From assembly GCA_030431455.1 (NCBI GenBank), contig JAUIJE010000011.1, positions 186,001 through 250,000 of the forward strand: a stretch of DNA of 64,000 nt, read 5' to 3'. A program made the position numbers and the translations under genes. Below the pieces are notes generated by a model. The model had not been told where the DNA came from and made no database searches. It saw nothing but the letters and a program-made list of their open reading frames with translations. Below, one piece after another: positions 43,391-52,576 of this stretch. Numbering within the stretch: position 1 is the stretch's first letter; each line of letters begins with the position of its first letter. This stretch comes from a bacterium (GTDB lineage Bacteria; Myxococcota; UBA727; JAUIJE01).

Positions 43391-46300
43391 CTAGTAGCAG
43401 GCCGGCCGGCTGATGCGCCACCCGTCGAGCGACTTCATGGCATTGGATTGCAGCACGGGGGTGCCCAGCTCGCCGATGAGGTCTTCGACGTAGGCGTGCT
43501 GGTTCCACATCGGGCGCGAGTGGGGCCAGCTGATGGTGGTGTTCTGCCACATGTCGAGGCCATCGGCGGTGCCGAGCATGGGCTCGTTGGAGCCGACCAC
43601 CACGTTGGCGTGCCCGTCGAGGTTGGCGTCGCCGATGGAGGCGGTCTCCATCATGGTCACGCTCACCCGGTTGGCGTCGTAAATGGGCTGACCGAGTTCG
43701 TCGAAGACCCACACGGTGCCTTCGTCGGAGTAGAGCACGTTGACCATGCCATCGTTCTCGAAGTCGAACCCGATGGGCCCCGACGCGCCGGTCTGGTCGC
43801 TGATCGGCTTGCGCCAAATCTCGTTCAGGTTGCGGTCGTAGGCGAGGATGATGTTCTGGTTGGCGAACGCGATGTCCAGCTGTCCGTCCCCGTCGACGTC
43901 CATGATCGCGGGGTTGGTGGGAATGGGATTGCAGTCTTCATCGCTCTCCGGGTCCGCGGGGGGTTCGCACTCGTCCCCGTCGCTCATGCGGATGGGCGGG
44001 GTGATGGGCCCGGCGATGGTGGCGCCGGTCTGGCCGTTGAGCACTTGGAGCTGGCCGTTGTTGAGGACAATTTCATTGTAGCCGTCCTGGTCGAGGTCCC
44101 CCACCGCGAACACCCCGTCCATGGGCCGGGTGCCGACGATGATGTCGGTGCTTTCCCGGGCGAACAGGGCGCTGCCGTCGTGGTTGTACACCGAGCCCGC
44201 GCACACCAGCTCGAGCTCGGGGTCGTCGTCCATGTTGGCGAAGCCCGAGATGGGGCCGTGGCCGGCGGACCCGGTGCCGGTGCCCCCTTTGAACTTCAGG
44301 TTGCCGTTGTGGTCGAACACGTGGTCGCCCACCGCGATCTCGGCGAGGCCGTCCCCGTCCATGTCCGCCACCGCGAGACCGCCGGTGTCCTCAATCTCCT
44401 CGCTGTTGCGGGTCCACTGTTCGCTCTCCCACAGCAGCTGGCCGTCGTGGGTGAAGGCCACGAGGTTGCCGCGGCTGAACTTGCCTTTGATCTTCGGGCC
44501 GTTCTCGAAGTCTGAGTAGCCCTCGAGCAACACGTGTTTCTGGGCGATGATCTCGACGTAGCCGTCGGCGTTGATGTCCGCCGCCACCGGCGTCACCGAG
44601 CTGTTGAGGGTGACCTCGGTGTTGGTCCACACTTCGGTGCCGTTGGCGCCGTCCACCGCGCGCAGGACCCCGGGCACCGGATCGTTGACGCTGTCGATGT
44701 CCCCGCTGAGGATCAACGACGAGTCGGCGGAGTCGAAGGAGATGAACACCACCCGCGGCATGTCTTCGCGGGTCACCAGGTCGTCCCCGGTGGTGTCCTC
44801 GAGGCGGGTGATGAGCGGGGTGACCCACACCTGTTTGGAATTGGGCAAAGCCCCGTCGCCTTCCCAGTGCCACACCACCTCCGGCTGGAACACGGTGGGG
44901 GACGGGCAGGCGGGGAGGATGCCGTCTTGCCCTTGGCCGGCCAGCGAGATGGCAATGGGATTGCCTTCGCAGTCGTTGGCCCCGGGGTAGAAGTTGCCGG
45001 TCTGGACGCCCAAGCTCGAGGGCTCATACCGCAGCACGAACACCGCCGAGGTGAAGGGCGCGACGGTGGAGGGCCCGGACACGATCTCGAAGGGGGCATC
45101 GATGGTGGCCGCGGTGTTGATGGTGGCGCTGCCGGGGTTGAAGCAGCTCACCGACCGGAGCAGCTCAAGCCCGAAGTCCACTGGACCGAAGTTGACGTCG
45201 AGGGGGGTGCAGGACAGGCCCGCGGCGCAGACCCCGGCGTTGGCGGTGAGGTTGACCTTGGCCGCGGGGTTGTTCTCGTCGGCGCTGAGCACGTCGACCG
45301 CGCCGTACATGGCCAGGCCCGCGAGGCTCACCCCTTGGTTGGTGGGGGCGGCCTGCACCGCCACCGGTTGGGCGTCCCCGGGAGCGAGGGTGAAGGGCAC
45401 CGCAGGGGCATTGGGGAAGATGTAGTTGGGGTGGGTGCCGGGGGTGAAGGTCAAGCCCCGAATCTCGAGGTCCACCGGGCCACAGTTCTGAATGGAGAAC
45501 GACTGCTCCGAGACGTTGCCCACCGAGACGGAGCCGAAGTCGAGGGCGTCGGGCACCACACAGATGTTGGGCGACAGGCCCTCCCCGTTGACCGGGACCT
45601 GCAGGGTCTGGTCGGGATTGCCGAACCCAAACTCTTTGTATTCCACGTCGATCATGCCCGGGGCGAGCCCGGAGGTCTGCGGGGTGAAGAACACGTTGGC
45701 GGTGAGGGTGTCGCCGGGACCCACCGGGGCGCCGAGGATGGGGAAGATGGGGGCCTCGACGGTGTAGCTGTCGGCGCCGTTGGACAACACAATGTCTTTG
45801 ACCAAGCACTGCTCGGTGCCGACGTTGGTGAGCACGAGCTGTTGTTGGTAGGTGCCGCCCAGGGCTTGTAGCCCGAAGTTGACCGCGGTGGGCACGGCGG
45901 TGAGCGCGCAGGGCTGCAGGTCGATGGAGCTCGCTTCGATGGGCACCTCGATCACAGGGTTGATGAGGTCGTCGGAGTGCACTTCGATGATGCCGTTCTC
46001 GGCGCCGTTGGCGGCGGTGGGGGCGAACACCACGTCGACGGTGAGTTGGTCGTTGGGGGCGAGCACGGCGGGGGCGGAGGGGGCGAAGTTCTGCAGGGAG
46101 AAGTTGCCCGCGGGCGCGACGATGCTGACATCGGTGATGTTGCAGTCGAGGTCGCCGATGTTGCGCACGATGAGGGGCTGGGTGGACGTCTGGGTCTCGA
46201 TCACATTGCCGAACTGGATGAGCGAGGGGTTGACCGAGACGTTGCAGCTCGGCGGCCGAACCCCAATGCCACTGAGGCTCAAGGTGTAGACCAGCTCATC

Positions 46301-47086
46301 GCTGATCACGAGGATGCTGCCCGCCCGGGCCGCGGCGTGGGTGTAGGCGAGGGCTTGCTCGGGGGAGAACGACACCGGCAGGTCGAGGCTTTCGCCGGGT
46401 TGCAGGGTCAGGGGGAAGGCGGGCAGGGCCGCCTCGAAGGGGGGGAACCACTCGTTGAGGGTCATGTCCACCAAGGTGATGGGCCGGGTGCCGCAGCTCT
46501 CGAGGTGGAAGGTGTCGGTGGCGGTGTCGCCGATCAACACCTCGCCGAAGTCGACGTCGAGCACGGTGGCGCAGAGTTGGGCCGCGTTGCCTTGGCCGGT
46601 GAACAGCGCGACGCGCACCGGGTAGTCCTCGTCGTTGCTGTGCACCTCCACCGCGGCACACGCGGGCAGGCCGTCGGTGGGGTTGAACGAGACGGTGACC
46701 GTCTCCTCCTTGGGGGTGTCGGTCTCGCTGGTCCGGCCGGGCACCACCACCGAGCGCATGGCGGAGTCGGTGAGGGCGGGGGCGTCGACGCGGAACGCGC
46801 TCGACGGGGAGGGACAGTCGGGGTGGCTGGCGATGCGCACGTCGCCGACCTCGAGGTCCTTGCCCCCCTCGTTTTGGATCACGAAGTCGCGCCGGGCGGT
46901 GGTGCCGATTTCGGTGGCGCCGAAGGCGATGTCGAGGCGCTCGAGGTCGGGGCTCTTTTGGTCCTCGTAGGCGATGACGATGTGGGCCTCGGCGAGGCGG
47001 CCGAGGTCTTCGTTGCCGCAGTTGCAGCCGTTGACGAGGATGCCCCCGAGGACGAAGGACGTGAGCAACAAAGAGCGATGAGTCAT
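43391..47086 (-). CDS. Large choice-of-anchor-D / FG-GAP surface lipoprotein
   Basis: 1231 residues. The lipobox is GILVNGC (Cys21). Residues about 45-750 contain at least five ASH/choice-of-anchor-D beta-domains, marked by the recurrent 'LDFGSVSVG... xFxIxNxG' pattern (VDFGEVLIGDTATDTFHLESCG; NFGLQALGGTYQQQLVLTNVG; LDFGSVSVGNVSEQSFSIQNCG). The C-terminal 450 residues have FG-GAP/VCBS repeats (DINADGYVEIIAQ; DMDGDGLAEIAVG; DLDQDGYNEIVLN; DVDGDGQLDIAFA) with calcium-binding DxDxDG loops. It is a probable outer-surface structural or adhesive protein. The start is set by GGAGGGG, 5 nt upstream. Confidence 0.88.
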   Translation of the reverse strand: MTHRSLLLTSFVLGGILVNGCNCGNEDLGRLAEAHIVIAYEDQKSPDLERLDIAFGATEIGTTARRDFVIQNEGGKDLEVGDVRIASHPDCPSPSSAFRVDAPALTDSAMRSVVVPGRTSETDTPKEETVTVSFNPTDGLPACAAVEVHSNDEDYPVRVALFTGQGNAAQLCATVLDVDFGEVLIGDTATDTFHLESCGTRPITLVDMTLNEWFPPFEAALPAFPLTLQPGESLDLPVSFSPEQALAYTHAAARAGSILVISDELVYTLSLSGIGVRPPSCNVSVNPSLIQFGNVIETQTSTQPLIVRNIGDLDCNITDVSIVAPAGNFSLQNFAPSAPAVLAPNDQLTVDVVFAPTAANGAENGIIEVHSDDLINPVIEVPIEASSIDLQPCALTAVPTAVNFGLQALGGTYQQQLVLTNVGTEQCLVKDIVLSNGADSYTVEAPIFPILGAPVGPGDTLTANVFFTPQTSGLAPGMIDVEYKEFGFGNPDQTLQVPVNGEGLSPNICVVPDALDFGSVSVGNVSEQSFSIQNCGPVDLEIRGLTFTPGTHPNYIFPNAPAVPFTLAPGDAQPVAVQAAPTNQGVSLAGLAMYGAVDVLSADENNPAAKVNLTANAGVCAAGLSCTPLDVNFGPVDFGLELLRSVSCFNPGSATINTAATIDAPFEIVSGPSTVAPFTSAVFVLRYEPSSLGVQTGNFYPGANDCEGNPIAISLAGQGQDGILPACPSPTVFQPEVVWHWEGDGALPNSKQVWVTPLITRLEDTTGDDLVTREDMPRVVFISFDSADSSLILSGDIDSVNDPVPGVLRAVDGANGTEVWTNTEVTLNSSVTPVAADINADGYVEIIAQKHVLLEGYSDFENGPKIKGKFSRGNLVAFTHDGQLLWESEQWTRNSEEIEDTGGLAVADMDGDGLAEIAVGDHVFDHNGNLKFKGGTGTGSAGHGPISGFANMDDDPELELVCAGSVYNHDGSALFARESTDIIVGTRPMDGVFAVGDLDQDGYNEIVLNNGQLQVLNGQTGATIAGPITPPIRMSDGDECEPPADPESDEDCNPIPTNPAIMDVDGDGQLDIAFANQNIILAYDRNLNEIWRKPISDQTGASGPIGFDFENDGMVNVLYSDEGTVWVFDELGQPIYDANRVSVTMMETASIGDANLDGHANVVVGSNEPMLGTADGLDMWQNTTISWPHSRPMWNQHAYVEDLIGELGTPVLQSNAMKSLDGWRISRPACY

Positions 47087-47234
47087 GAGATCCCCTCCGA
47101 CCGACAGCGGTAGCAGGGGCAAACCCGACCGAAACGCGGGGATGCGGGCCTTTCAGCGTTGTTTCAGCGACGAGAAATCCTATCCCACCTTAGCCTACAG
47201 TACCCGAGCCGCGTGCGCAGGCCGGGCGGGCCCG

Positions 47235-48479
47235 TCACTCGGTGGTCAGCTCGTCACGCACCGCGTCGATCCAGGCATCGGGTACCGGGCCGTACGCCAG
47301 GCTGACGAGGGCGGGGCCGACCACGCGCCGGGCCTCGCGCACCAATGTCAACGACACCGCCGCCGACGACGCGAACAGGCCGGCGGTGCCGAGGGCGGCG
47401 ACCAGCCGGCCCACCCCCCCGGTGCCGAGGGCGGCTGGCCCGTAGGTGAGCACCAGCGACGTGCCGAGCAAGAAGATGCCCGCGCTCGCGATGAGGGCCA
47501 CGTCGGTGAGCACGCCAAAGCCGCAGTCGAGTCCGAACACCGCGAAGATCGCCGCGTCCATGGGCAAGAACACCTCGCGGTCGTCGCGGAAGGTGTCCTT
47601 CGAGACCCGGCGCAGACGGTGGCGCAACAGGTCGGCCCGGTCGTAGGCGAGCACGAACCGGCCGACCACGGGCACGATGTGCCAGAGCGAAAAATCGGGC
47701 TGTACGCCTTCGGTGAGCGCGGCGAGCAAGAACGCCCGCTCGAACGGGTTGAGGGACTTGTCGAGGTAGGCGTCCTCGAGGTGCGAGTTGTCTTTGGGGG
47801 GGAGCTTGTCGGTGAGCAGGTCGTAGCTGAGGGTGTAGATGCGCCAGGCGATGAAGTCGCGGACCACGTTGAGGAACGCGGTGAGGGCGGTGGTGCCGGT
47901 GATGTAGCCGGTGATCGCGAGAGGGCGGTAGGCCTCGGGCACGTCGGCGGGGAGGAAGTCGAGGCCCCCGGTGACGTAGGTCGCGGCCGCGACGAGCCCA
48001 GCGCTGATGGTGGTGGTGGTGAAGCTCACCACCCAGGGGAGCTCGGTGAGATCAGAGAACGCCTTGGACGCGGCCAGGGCCAGGCCCGCCTGCCAAAACG
48101 CGGCGTCGCGTCCGCCGTGGTGAATCGCGATGTAGTCGACGGTCACCGCCGCGGGAATGATGCAGAACCATTGGGTAACGAGGGCGGCCCCCGGTCCCAC
48201 CACCGGCAGCAGGTTGAGGGGGATGGTGGCGGTCTCGCACAATGACACTGTGCCGGCGCCCGCGCTGTAGGCCACGGCATCGGCGTCGGCCCAGCGCGCG
48301 GCCCGCTTCGGTCCTGGCGCCGGCGGTGGGGCGGGCGGGGGGCGCTCCGGCAGCTCGTCCGGGATCAGCGGGCGCAGCCGGCCGGAGGCGCCTTGGTGGT
48401 CGCTGCGGTCCGACGCGGGGGTGGCCGCCGCGGGGAGGACGACGACCAGCAGCACCGCGGGAAGCCAGGGGAGGCGCAC
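47235..48479 (-). CDS. Exported multi-helix membrane protein, unknown
   Basis: 414 residues. A signal peptide (LPAVLLVVVLPAAATPA) is followed by a Pro-rich linker and about six hydrophobic segments, for example ATIPLNLLPVVGPGAALVTQ, DVALIASAGIFLLGTSLVL and LVAALGTAGLFASSAAVSLT. No family is recognised. GTG starts 1 nt after the stop of the spermidine-synthase-like gene upstream, so it belongs to the same operon as the DUF350 and DUF4178 genes. Its stop is followed by a 148-bp gap holding the promoter region of the large lipoprotein. Confidence 0.62.
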   Translation of the reverse strand: MRLPWLPAVLLVVVLPAAATPASDRSDHQGASGRLRPLIPDELPERPPPAPPPAPGPKRAARWADADAVAYSAGAGTVSLCETATIPLNLLPVVGPGAALVTQWFCIIPAAVTVDYIAIHHGGRDAAFWQAGLALAASKAFSDLTELPWVVSFTTTTISAGLVAAATYVTGGLDFLPADVPEAYRPLAITGYITGTTALTAFLNVVRDFIAWRIYTLSYDLLTDKLPPKDNSHLEDAYLDKSLNPFERAFLLAALTEGVQPDFSLWHIVPVVGRFVLAYDRADLLRHRLRRVSKDTFRDDREVFLPMDAAIFAVFGLDCGFGVLTDVALIASAGIFLLGTSLVLTYGPAALGTGGVGRLVAALGTAGLFASSAAVSLTLVREARRVVGPALVSLAYGPVPDAWIDAVRDELTTE

Positions 48480-48480
48480 G

Positions 48481-50037
48481 TCAGTTGAAGTAGAGGTTGT
48501 AGTCGTCGCGGTAGAGGCGGCTGAGCACCGGGTCGCTCAGACGGTTGACCGGGCTGCCTTGGGGGCGGGACATGTCTGGGGGGAACACCAGGGTGGTGGG
48601 CCACACCGCGTCGGTGAGAAAGCGGGTCGCGAGCCCGTCGAACGCCACCGGGTCCGCGCGCCGCGGCCTCGCCACCACGAACCCCCACTGACCAAACGAG
48701 GGAATCGGCACATGGTAGGGCGTGACCTCGACGCCGGGCCGCTCGGCAAAGGCGTGCTCGACGGTGGACACGATGCACCAAAACGCGGACCTTGCCCGGT
48801 AGGGCGAGGTGGCGTGGGTGGCGAAGGTCCCGCCCGGCCGCAGGCGTTTTTGAATCAGCCGGAACATCGCGTCGGAGTAGAGCTTGGACAGCGACAGCTC
48901 CGAGGGGTCGGGCAGGTCCATCAGCACGACGTCGTAGGCACCGCGGTCGTCTTCGACGAAGGAGAGGGCGTCTTGGTGCACGACCCGCACCCGAGGGTCG
49001 GAGAAGCTGCGGCGGTTCAGCTCGCGCAGGAGGGGCTGGTCGCGGAACAGTTCGGTCATGCGCTCGTCGAGGTCGACGAGGGTGACGGATTGGACCCCCG
49101 GGTGTTGGAGCACTTCGCGGGCGGTCATGCCGTCTCCGCCGCCGAGGATGAGCACGTCCCGGGGAGCGGGGTGGCTGCGCATCGCGGGGTGCACGAGCAG
49201 CTCATGGTAGCGGTACTCGTCGACGGTGGAGAACTGCAGCTGCCCGTTGAGATACAGCCGGGTGTCGTCCCGCCAGCGGGTGATCACGATGCGCTGGGTG
49301 CGGGTGTTCTCCGCGTACAGGATCTCGTCCTGGTAGAGGGCCTCTTCGAGGGAGGTGGTCAGGCGCTCGGCGGCGAGGAACAGGCTGGCGAGGAGCACGA
49401 GCCCGCTGGTGGCGCTGAACAAAAGCGTGCGGCGGTGGCGGCCAAACCCTTGGGGCGCCACCGCCACGAGCAGGACCAATGCCACGGCAAGGTTGGACAC
49501 CCCGGCGAGGAGGGCGGCGCGGGCGAGTCCGAAGAAGGGGAGCAGCACGAACGGAAACGCGATCGACGCGGCGAGGGCGCCGATGTAGTCGGCGGCGAGC
49601 ACATTGGAGACCGATTCGCGCAGCGACGAGCGGTTCTTGACCAGGCGCACCACGAGGGGGATCTCCGCGCCGACCATCGCCCCCACCGCGAACAGCCACA
49701 GCAGCAGCAGGGTCTCGTGCGACTCCGTGAACGCGAAGGTGACAAAACCCACCAGGCCGGTGGTGCCCCCCACGAGCCCGATGGCGATCTCGAGCCCCAC
49801 AAACCAAGTGAGCAAATGGTCCTGCACGAACCGGGAGGCCCAGGCCCCGGCCCCCATCGCGGACAAGAACAGCCCGATCACGATGGAGTATTGGGTGACG
49901 CTGTCGCCGAGTAGATAGCTGGCGAGGGTGCCCCCCACGAGTTCGTAGACCAGGCCGCAGGTCGCGACCACGAACACGCTTGCCACCAAAGGGGCGGCGA
50001 GGTCGGGCCGGTCCTCAGGCGCGGGGGTGGGCTCCAC
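48481..50037 (-). CDS. Membrane-anchored spermidine-synthase-like aminopropyltransferase
   Basis: 518 residues. The N-terminal 220 residues hold about seven helices (FVVATCGLVYELVGGTLASYLLG; IVIGLFLSAMGAGAWASRF). The C-terminal domain has the spermidine-synthase motifs QLQFSTVDEYRYHELLVHPAM, VLILGGGDGMTAREVLQHP and LVDLDE, then VLMDLPDPSE. Such fusions probably make or modify polyamines or related products at the membrane. GTG start. It is the middle gene of a five-gene minus-strand cluster, DUF4178 to the unknown membrane protein. Confidence 0.85.
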   Translation of the reverse strand: MEPTPAPEDRPDLAAPLVASVFVVATCGLVYELVGGTLASYLLGDSVTQYSIVIGLFLSAMGAGAWASRFVQDHLLTWFVGLEIAIGLVGGTTGLVGFVTFAFTESHETLLLLWLFAVGAMVGAEIPLVVRLVKNRSSLRESVSNVLAADYIGALAASIAFPFVLLPFFGLARAALLAGVSNLAVALVLLVAVAPQGFGRHRRTLLFSATSGLVLLASLFLAAERLTTSLEEALYQDEILYAENTRTQRIVITRWRDDTRLYLNGQLQFSTVDEYRYHELLVHPAMRSHPAPRDVLILGGGDGMTAREVLQHPGVQSVTLVDLDERMTELFRDQPLLRELNRRSFSDPRVRVVHQDALSFVEDDRGAYDVVLMDLPDPSELSLSKLYSDAMFRLIQKRLRPGGTFATHATSPYRARSAFWCIVSTVEHAFAERPGVEVTPYHVPIPSFGQWGFVVARPRRADPVAFDGLATRFLTDAVWPTTLVFPPDMSRPQGSPVNRLSDPVLSRLYRDDYNLYFN

Positions 50038-50043
50038 CGGGCG

Positions 50044-50268
50044 TCAGCCTCGAATCGCGGCGGACAGAATGATCGCCAAACCGATGAACGCGCAGCCGAT
50101 GACGATGCCCAGCGACGTGTTCTGGTCGTCTTCGATCTCCTTTCGAATCGAAAACGGGGTGAGCCATTCCATCACGATCACGCTCACCCCGAACAGGGCC
50201 GCGCCGACGATGAAGTAGATGACGGTGGGCACCAAGGCCCAAAGCTCCTTCACGATTTGTTCTGGCAT
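50044..50268 (-). CDS. DUF350 membrane protein
   Basis: 74 residues with two hydrophobic helices (LVPTVIYFIVGAALFGVSVIVM; SLGIVIGCAFIGLAIILSAAIRG) joined by a charged loop (FSIRKEIEDDQNTS), matching the DUF350 repeat unit. The function is unknown. GGAGAAGC precedes the start. It ends 6 nt from the next gene of the operon. Confidence 0.88.
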   Translation of the reverse strand: MPEQIVKELWALVPTVIYFIVGAALFGVSVIVMEWLTPFSIRKEIEDDQNTSLGIVIGCAFIGLAIILSAAIRG

Positions 50269-50286
50269 CGCTTCTCCTCGGCGGCG

Positions 50287-50493
50287 CTACTTGCCGCCTC
50301 GATATCCACCACCCCCCACCGTGCGGCGGGAGACAAAGAAAAATGTGCCCGCCCGGCCCCGGCGGCGTGAGCCTTCGCGCACGTCGATCTTCTCCGCGTA
50401 CGAGGAGGCCACCCCGATCCCGGCGATGCTCGCGCCGAGCGCAGACGCGGTGAGCACCGAGAACAGGCCGAACACCAGCGCGAACCGGATCAT
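50287..50493 (-). CDS. Small membrane protein of the DUF4178/DUF350 cluster
   Basis: 68 residues. The N-terminal helix (FALVFGLFSVLTASALGASIAGIGVAS) is followed by a basic region and a C-terminal GGGGYRGGK. No family is recognised. It lies between DUF4178 and DUF350 genes on the same strand with short gaps (24 and 18 bp) and a GGAGG site upstream, so it is likely part of that operon. Confidence 0.6.
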   Translation of the reverse strand: MIRFALVFGLFSVLTASALGASIAGIGVASSYAEKIDVREGSRRRGRAGTFFFVSRRTVGGGGYRGGK

Positions 50494-50517
50494 CAGAGGC
50501 CTCCTCGACGTGAACCG

Positions 50518-52545
50518 TCAGTCGTCGTCGTCATCGTCCCCCCACCGCTTCTTCTCGAACGCGGGCCCGCGCCCGATCCCGAACAACCCCAACAGACCAA
50601 ACACCACCGCCAGGATCGCGAAGTAGCGCGACATCACCGCGCCCTCGACGACCTTGATCGTGACTTGGTTCTGGTGGCTGGCCTCGCCCTTGACCAACAG
50701 CTGGTATGTTCCTGCACGCGGGAGCTTGATCAGGGCCGAGCTGCTCTTGGACCCTTCGGTCCAGTGCTCGCCCCCTTCGTACCCCGAGTAGTACTCCCAC
50801 TCGGTGAAGAAGTCGGCCACCGCCTGGCCTTGGTCGTCGACGAACGCCCCGTCCACCGCCATCCAGCCGTTGCTCAGGTTGGCGTACAGCTGGACCTCGA
50901 GCAGCCCCGCTTTGCTGACCGCAAACGGCTCGGTGAAGTATTCTTCTTTGTAGTCGTCGGCCTCGACCGACAACGTCGCCGCCGGCTTGCCCACCAGGTA
51001 CGACGACCACAGCACCAGCCCGAGGTTGAGCACCGCGAACAGCATCCCCGCCACGCCCACCGCCCGCCACAGGGGCGACACCGGCGAGGGTTGGTTGGGG
51101 GCGATCCCGATGGGGCGCGGCATCTCCTCGTCGGGGATGCGGAACGCCTCCTGGACCTCGTCGGGGGGGATGTACTCGCCGAGGAAGTACTCCTGCTCGT
51201 CGTCGGTGCGCTCGCCGCTCAGCACGTAGGGGGGCGCGATCCAGTCGTCGTACCAATGGCTGTCCCCGACCTTGGCGATGTAGGGCAGCTGGCCGTTGAC
51301 CCAGATCGCGGTCTCCTCCGCGCCCTCGAAGTACTTGTACGTGCGGCCCCCCGGGCCCTTCGACGCGGCCTTGCGATAGGTCTTCATCGGCGGGGGGGGC
51401 TCTTTGAGCTCGTCGGTGAGGTTCCAGTGGCCGTTCTCGAGGGTGAGCCAGCGGTAGCCTTCGTCCTCGGCAAAGAGCATGAACTCGTCGTTGAGGTAGC
51501 GACCCCACGCGTCCTGGCTCATGAACCGAATGTGGCCGGTGACCACGTACCGCGTGCCCCGGAGCTGGCCGACCTTGCCGAGGCGCAGGGGCACGGTGGG
51601 GCCGCCGCCGAGCGCCGCGCCCCCCTTTTCCCCGAGGAGCGACGGCTCGGCCCCGGAGGTGTCGATCTGTTCGTGGCAGCTCGGGCAGACCACCGCGTGG
51701 ACCGCGCGCCCGGCCACCAGGGGCACGTGGGTGGCGCAGGCGGGGCAGGTCAGCCGGTCGCTGGTGAGATCGTTGACCGTGCCGCAGTATTCACAGTTGA
51801 CCCGCCCGTCGACGGCTTGGCTGGTGTCGAGGGCGCCCCCGCAGGCAAAGCAGTTGAGCGACGCGGTGTCGTCGCCGGTGACCTGATGTCGGGCGCGTCC
51901 CCCCGCCGCGGACGCGGGGGCGAAGCTGCGGTCGCGGTAGGCCTGTTCGAAGTCGACCTCAATGTCATTGCGGCCGATGTGGACCCCGACGAACAGGCGG
52001 GCGATCTCGTCGTCAAACTCGACGGTGACGAAGCGGTTGGCCCCGGCCACCAAATCCAAAAACGGGGTCTGTTCGCCCGGGAGCACCAAAAACGGGAGCT
52101 GGCCTTCTCCCCCTTCGCAGGTCGCGGTGCCGCGCTCCTGGACCATCATCATGTCGGCCCCGATGGGGATGCGGGTGCCGGGATCGGCCCGCTCGAAGGT
52201 GCCCGCGGGGAGCTTCTTGTTGGCCTGGCGGCTGAGGGTGAAGTTGTCCTCGTCTTGCGAAATCCAGAACGTCTTGCCGTCGGGCTCGACGAGGTACCAC
52301 TCGTCCCAGAACCCTTTTTTGTACCCGTAGCGCACCCGGCCCACGACCTTGAAGCGGCGGTCCCGCAGGCGCCCGGTGGCCCCGAGGTGCAGCGGGCCCG
52401 ACGGCTCGGCGAGGGCGGCCATCTCGCCGGCGATGCGGACCGCGCCTTGGTCGATCACCACCGCGCTCTTGCAGGTGCCGCACACCGTGACCTGGGCAAA
52501 GCGCTGTTCCCATTCGAGCCCGGCGCCGCACGAGGGACAATTCAT
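50518..52545 (-). CDS. DUF4178 protein with zinc ribbons and a C-terminal membrane anchor
   Basis: 675 residues. An N-terminal zinc ribbon (CPSC...CGTC, residues 4-26) leads into a DUF4178 domain (RRFKVVGRVRYGYKKGFWDEWYLVEPDG). Two or more ribbons sit in the middle (CFACGG...CEYC; CPAC...CPSC). A second DUF4178-like domain follows (RYVVTGHIRFMSQDAWGRYLNDEFMLFAEDEGYRWL). A transmembrane helix, a beta domain, and a last helix (YFAILAVVFGLLGLFGIG) with an acidic tail complete it. The function is unknown. This gene combination recurs in several bacterial phyla. Confidence 0.85.
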   Translation of the reverse strand: MNCPSCGAGLEWEQRFAQVTVCGTCKSAVVIDQGAVRIAGEMAALAEPSGPLHLGATGRLRDRRFKVVGRVRYGYKKGFWDEWYLVEPDGKTFWISQDEDNFTLSRQANKKLPAGTFERADPGTRIPIGADMMMVQERGTATCEGGEGQLPFLVLPGEQTPFLDLVAGANRFVTVEFDDEIARLFVGVHIGRNDIEVDFEQAYRDRSFAPASAAGGRARHQVTGDDTASLNCFACGGALDTSQAVDGRVNCEYCGTVNDLTSDRLTCPACATHVPLVAGRAVHAVVCPSCHEQIDTSGAEPSLLGEKGGAALGGGPTVPLRLGKVGQLRGTRYVVTGHIRFMSQDAWGRYLNDEFMLFAEDEGYRWLTLENGHWNLTDELKEPPPPMKTYRKAASKGPGGRTYKYFEGAEETAIWVNGQLPYIAKVGDSHWYDDWIAPPYVLSGERTDDEQEYFLGEYIPPDEVQEAFRIPDEEMPRPIGIAPNQPSPVSPLWRAVGVAGMLFAVLNLGLVLWSSYLVGKPAATLSVEADDYKEEYFTEPFAVSKAGLLEVQLYANLSNGWMAVDGAFVDDQGQAVADFFTEWEYYSGYEGGEHWTEGSKSSSALIKLPRAGTYQLLVKGEASHQNQVTIKVVEGAVMSRYFAILAVVFGLLGLFGIGRGPAFEKKRWGDDDDDD

Positions 52546-52576
52546 GACGCCGCTTTAGCGCGACCAGGGCAAAATG

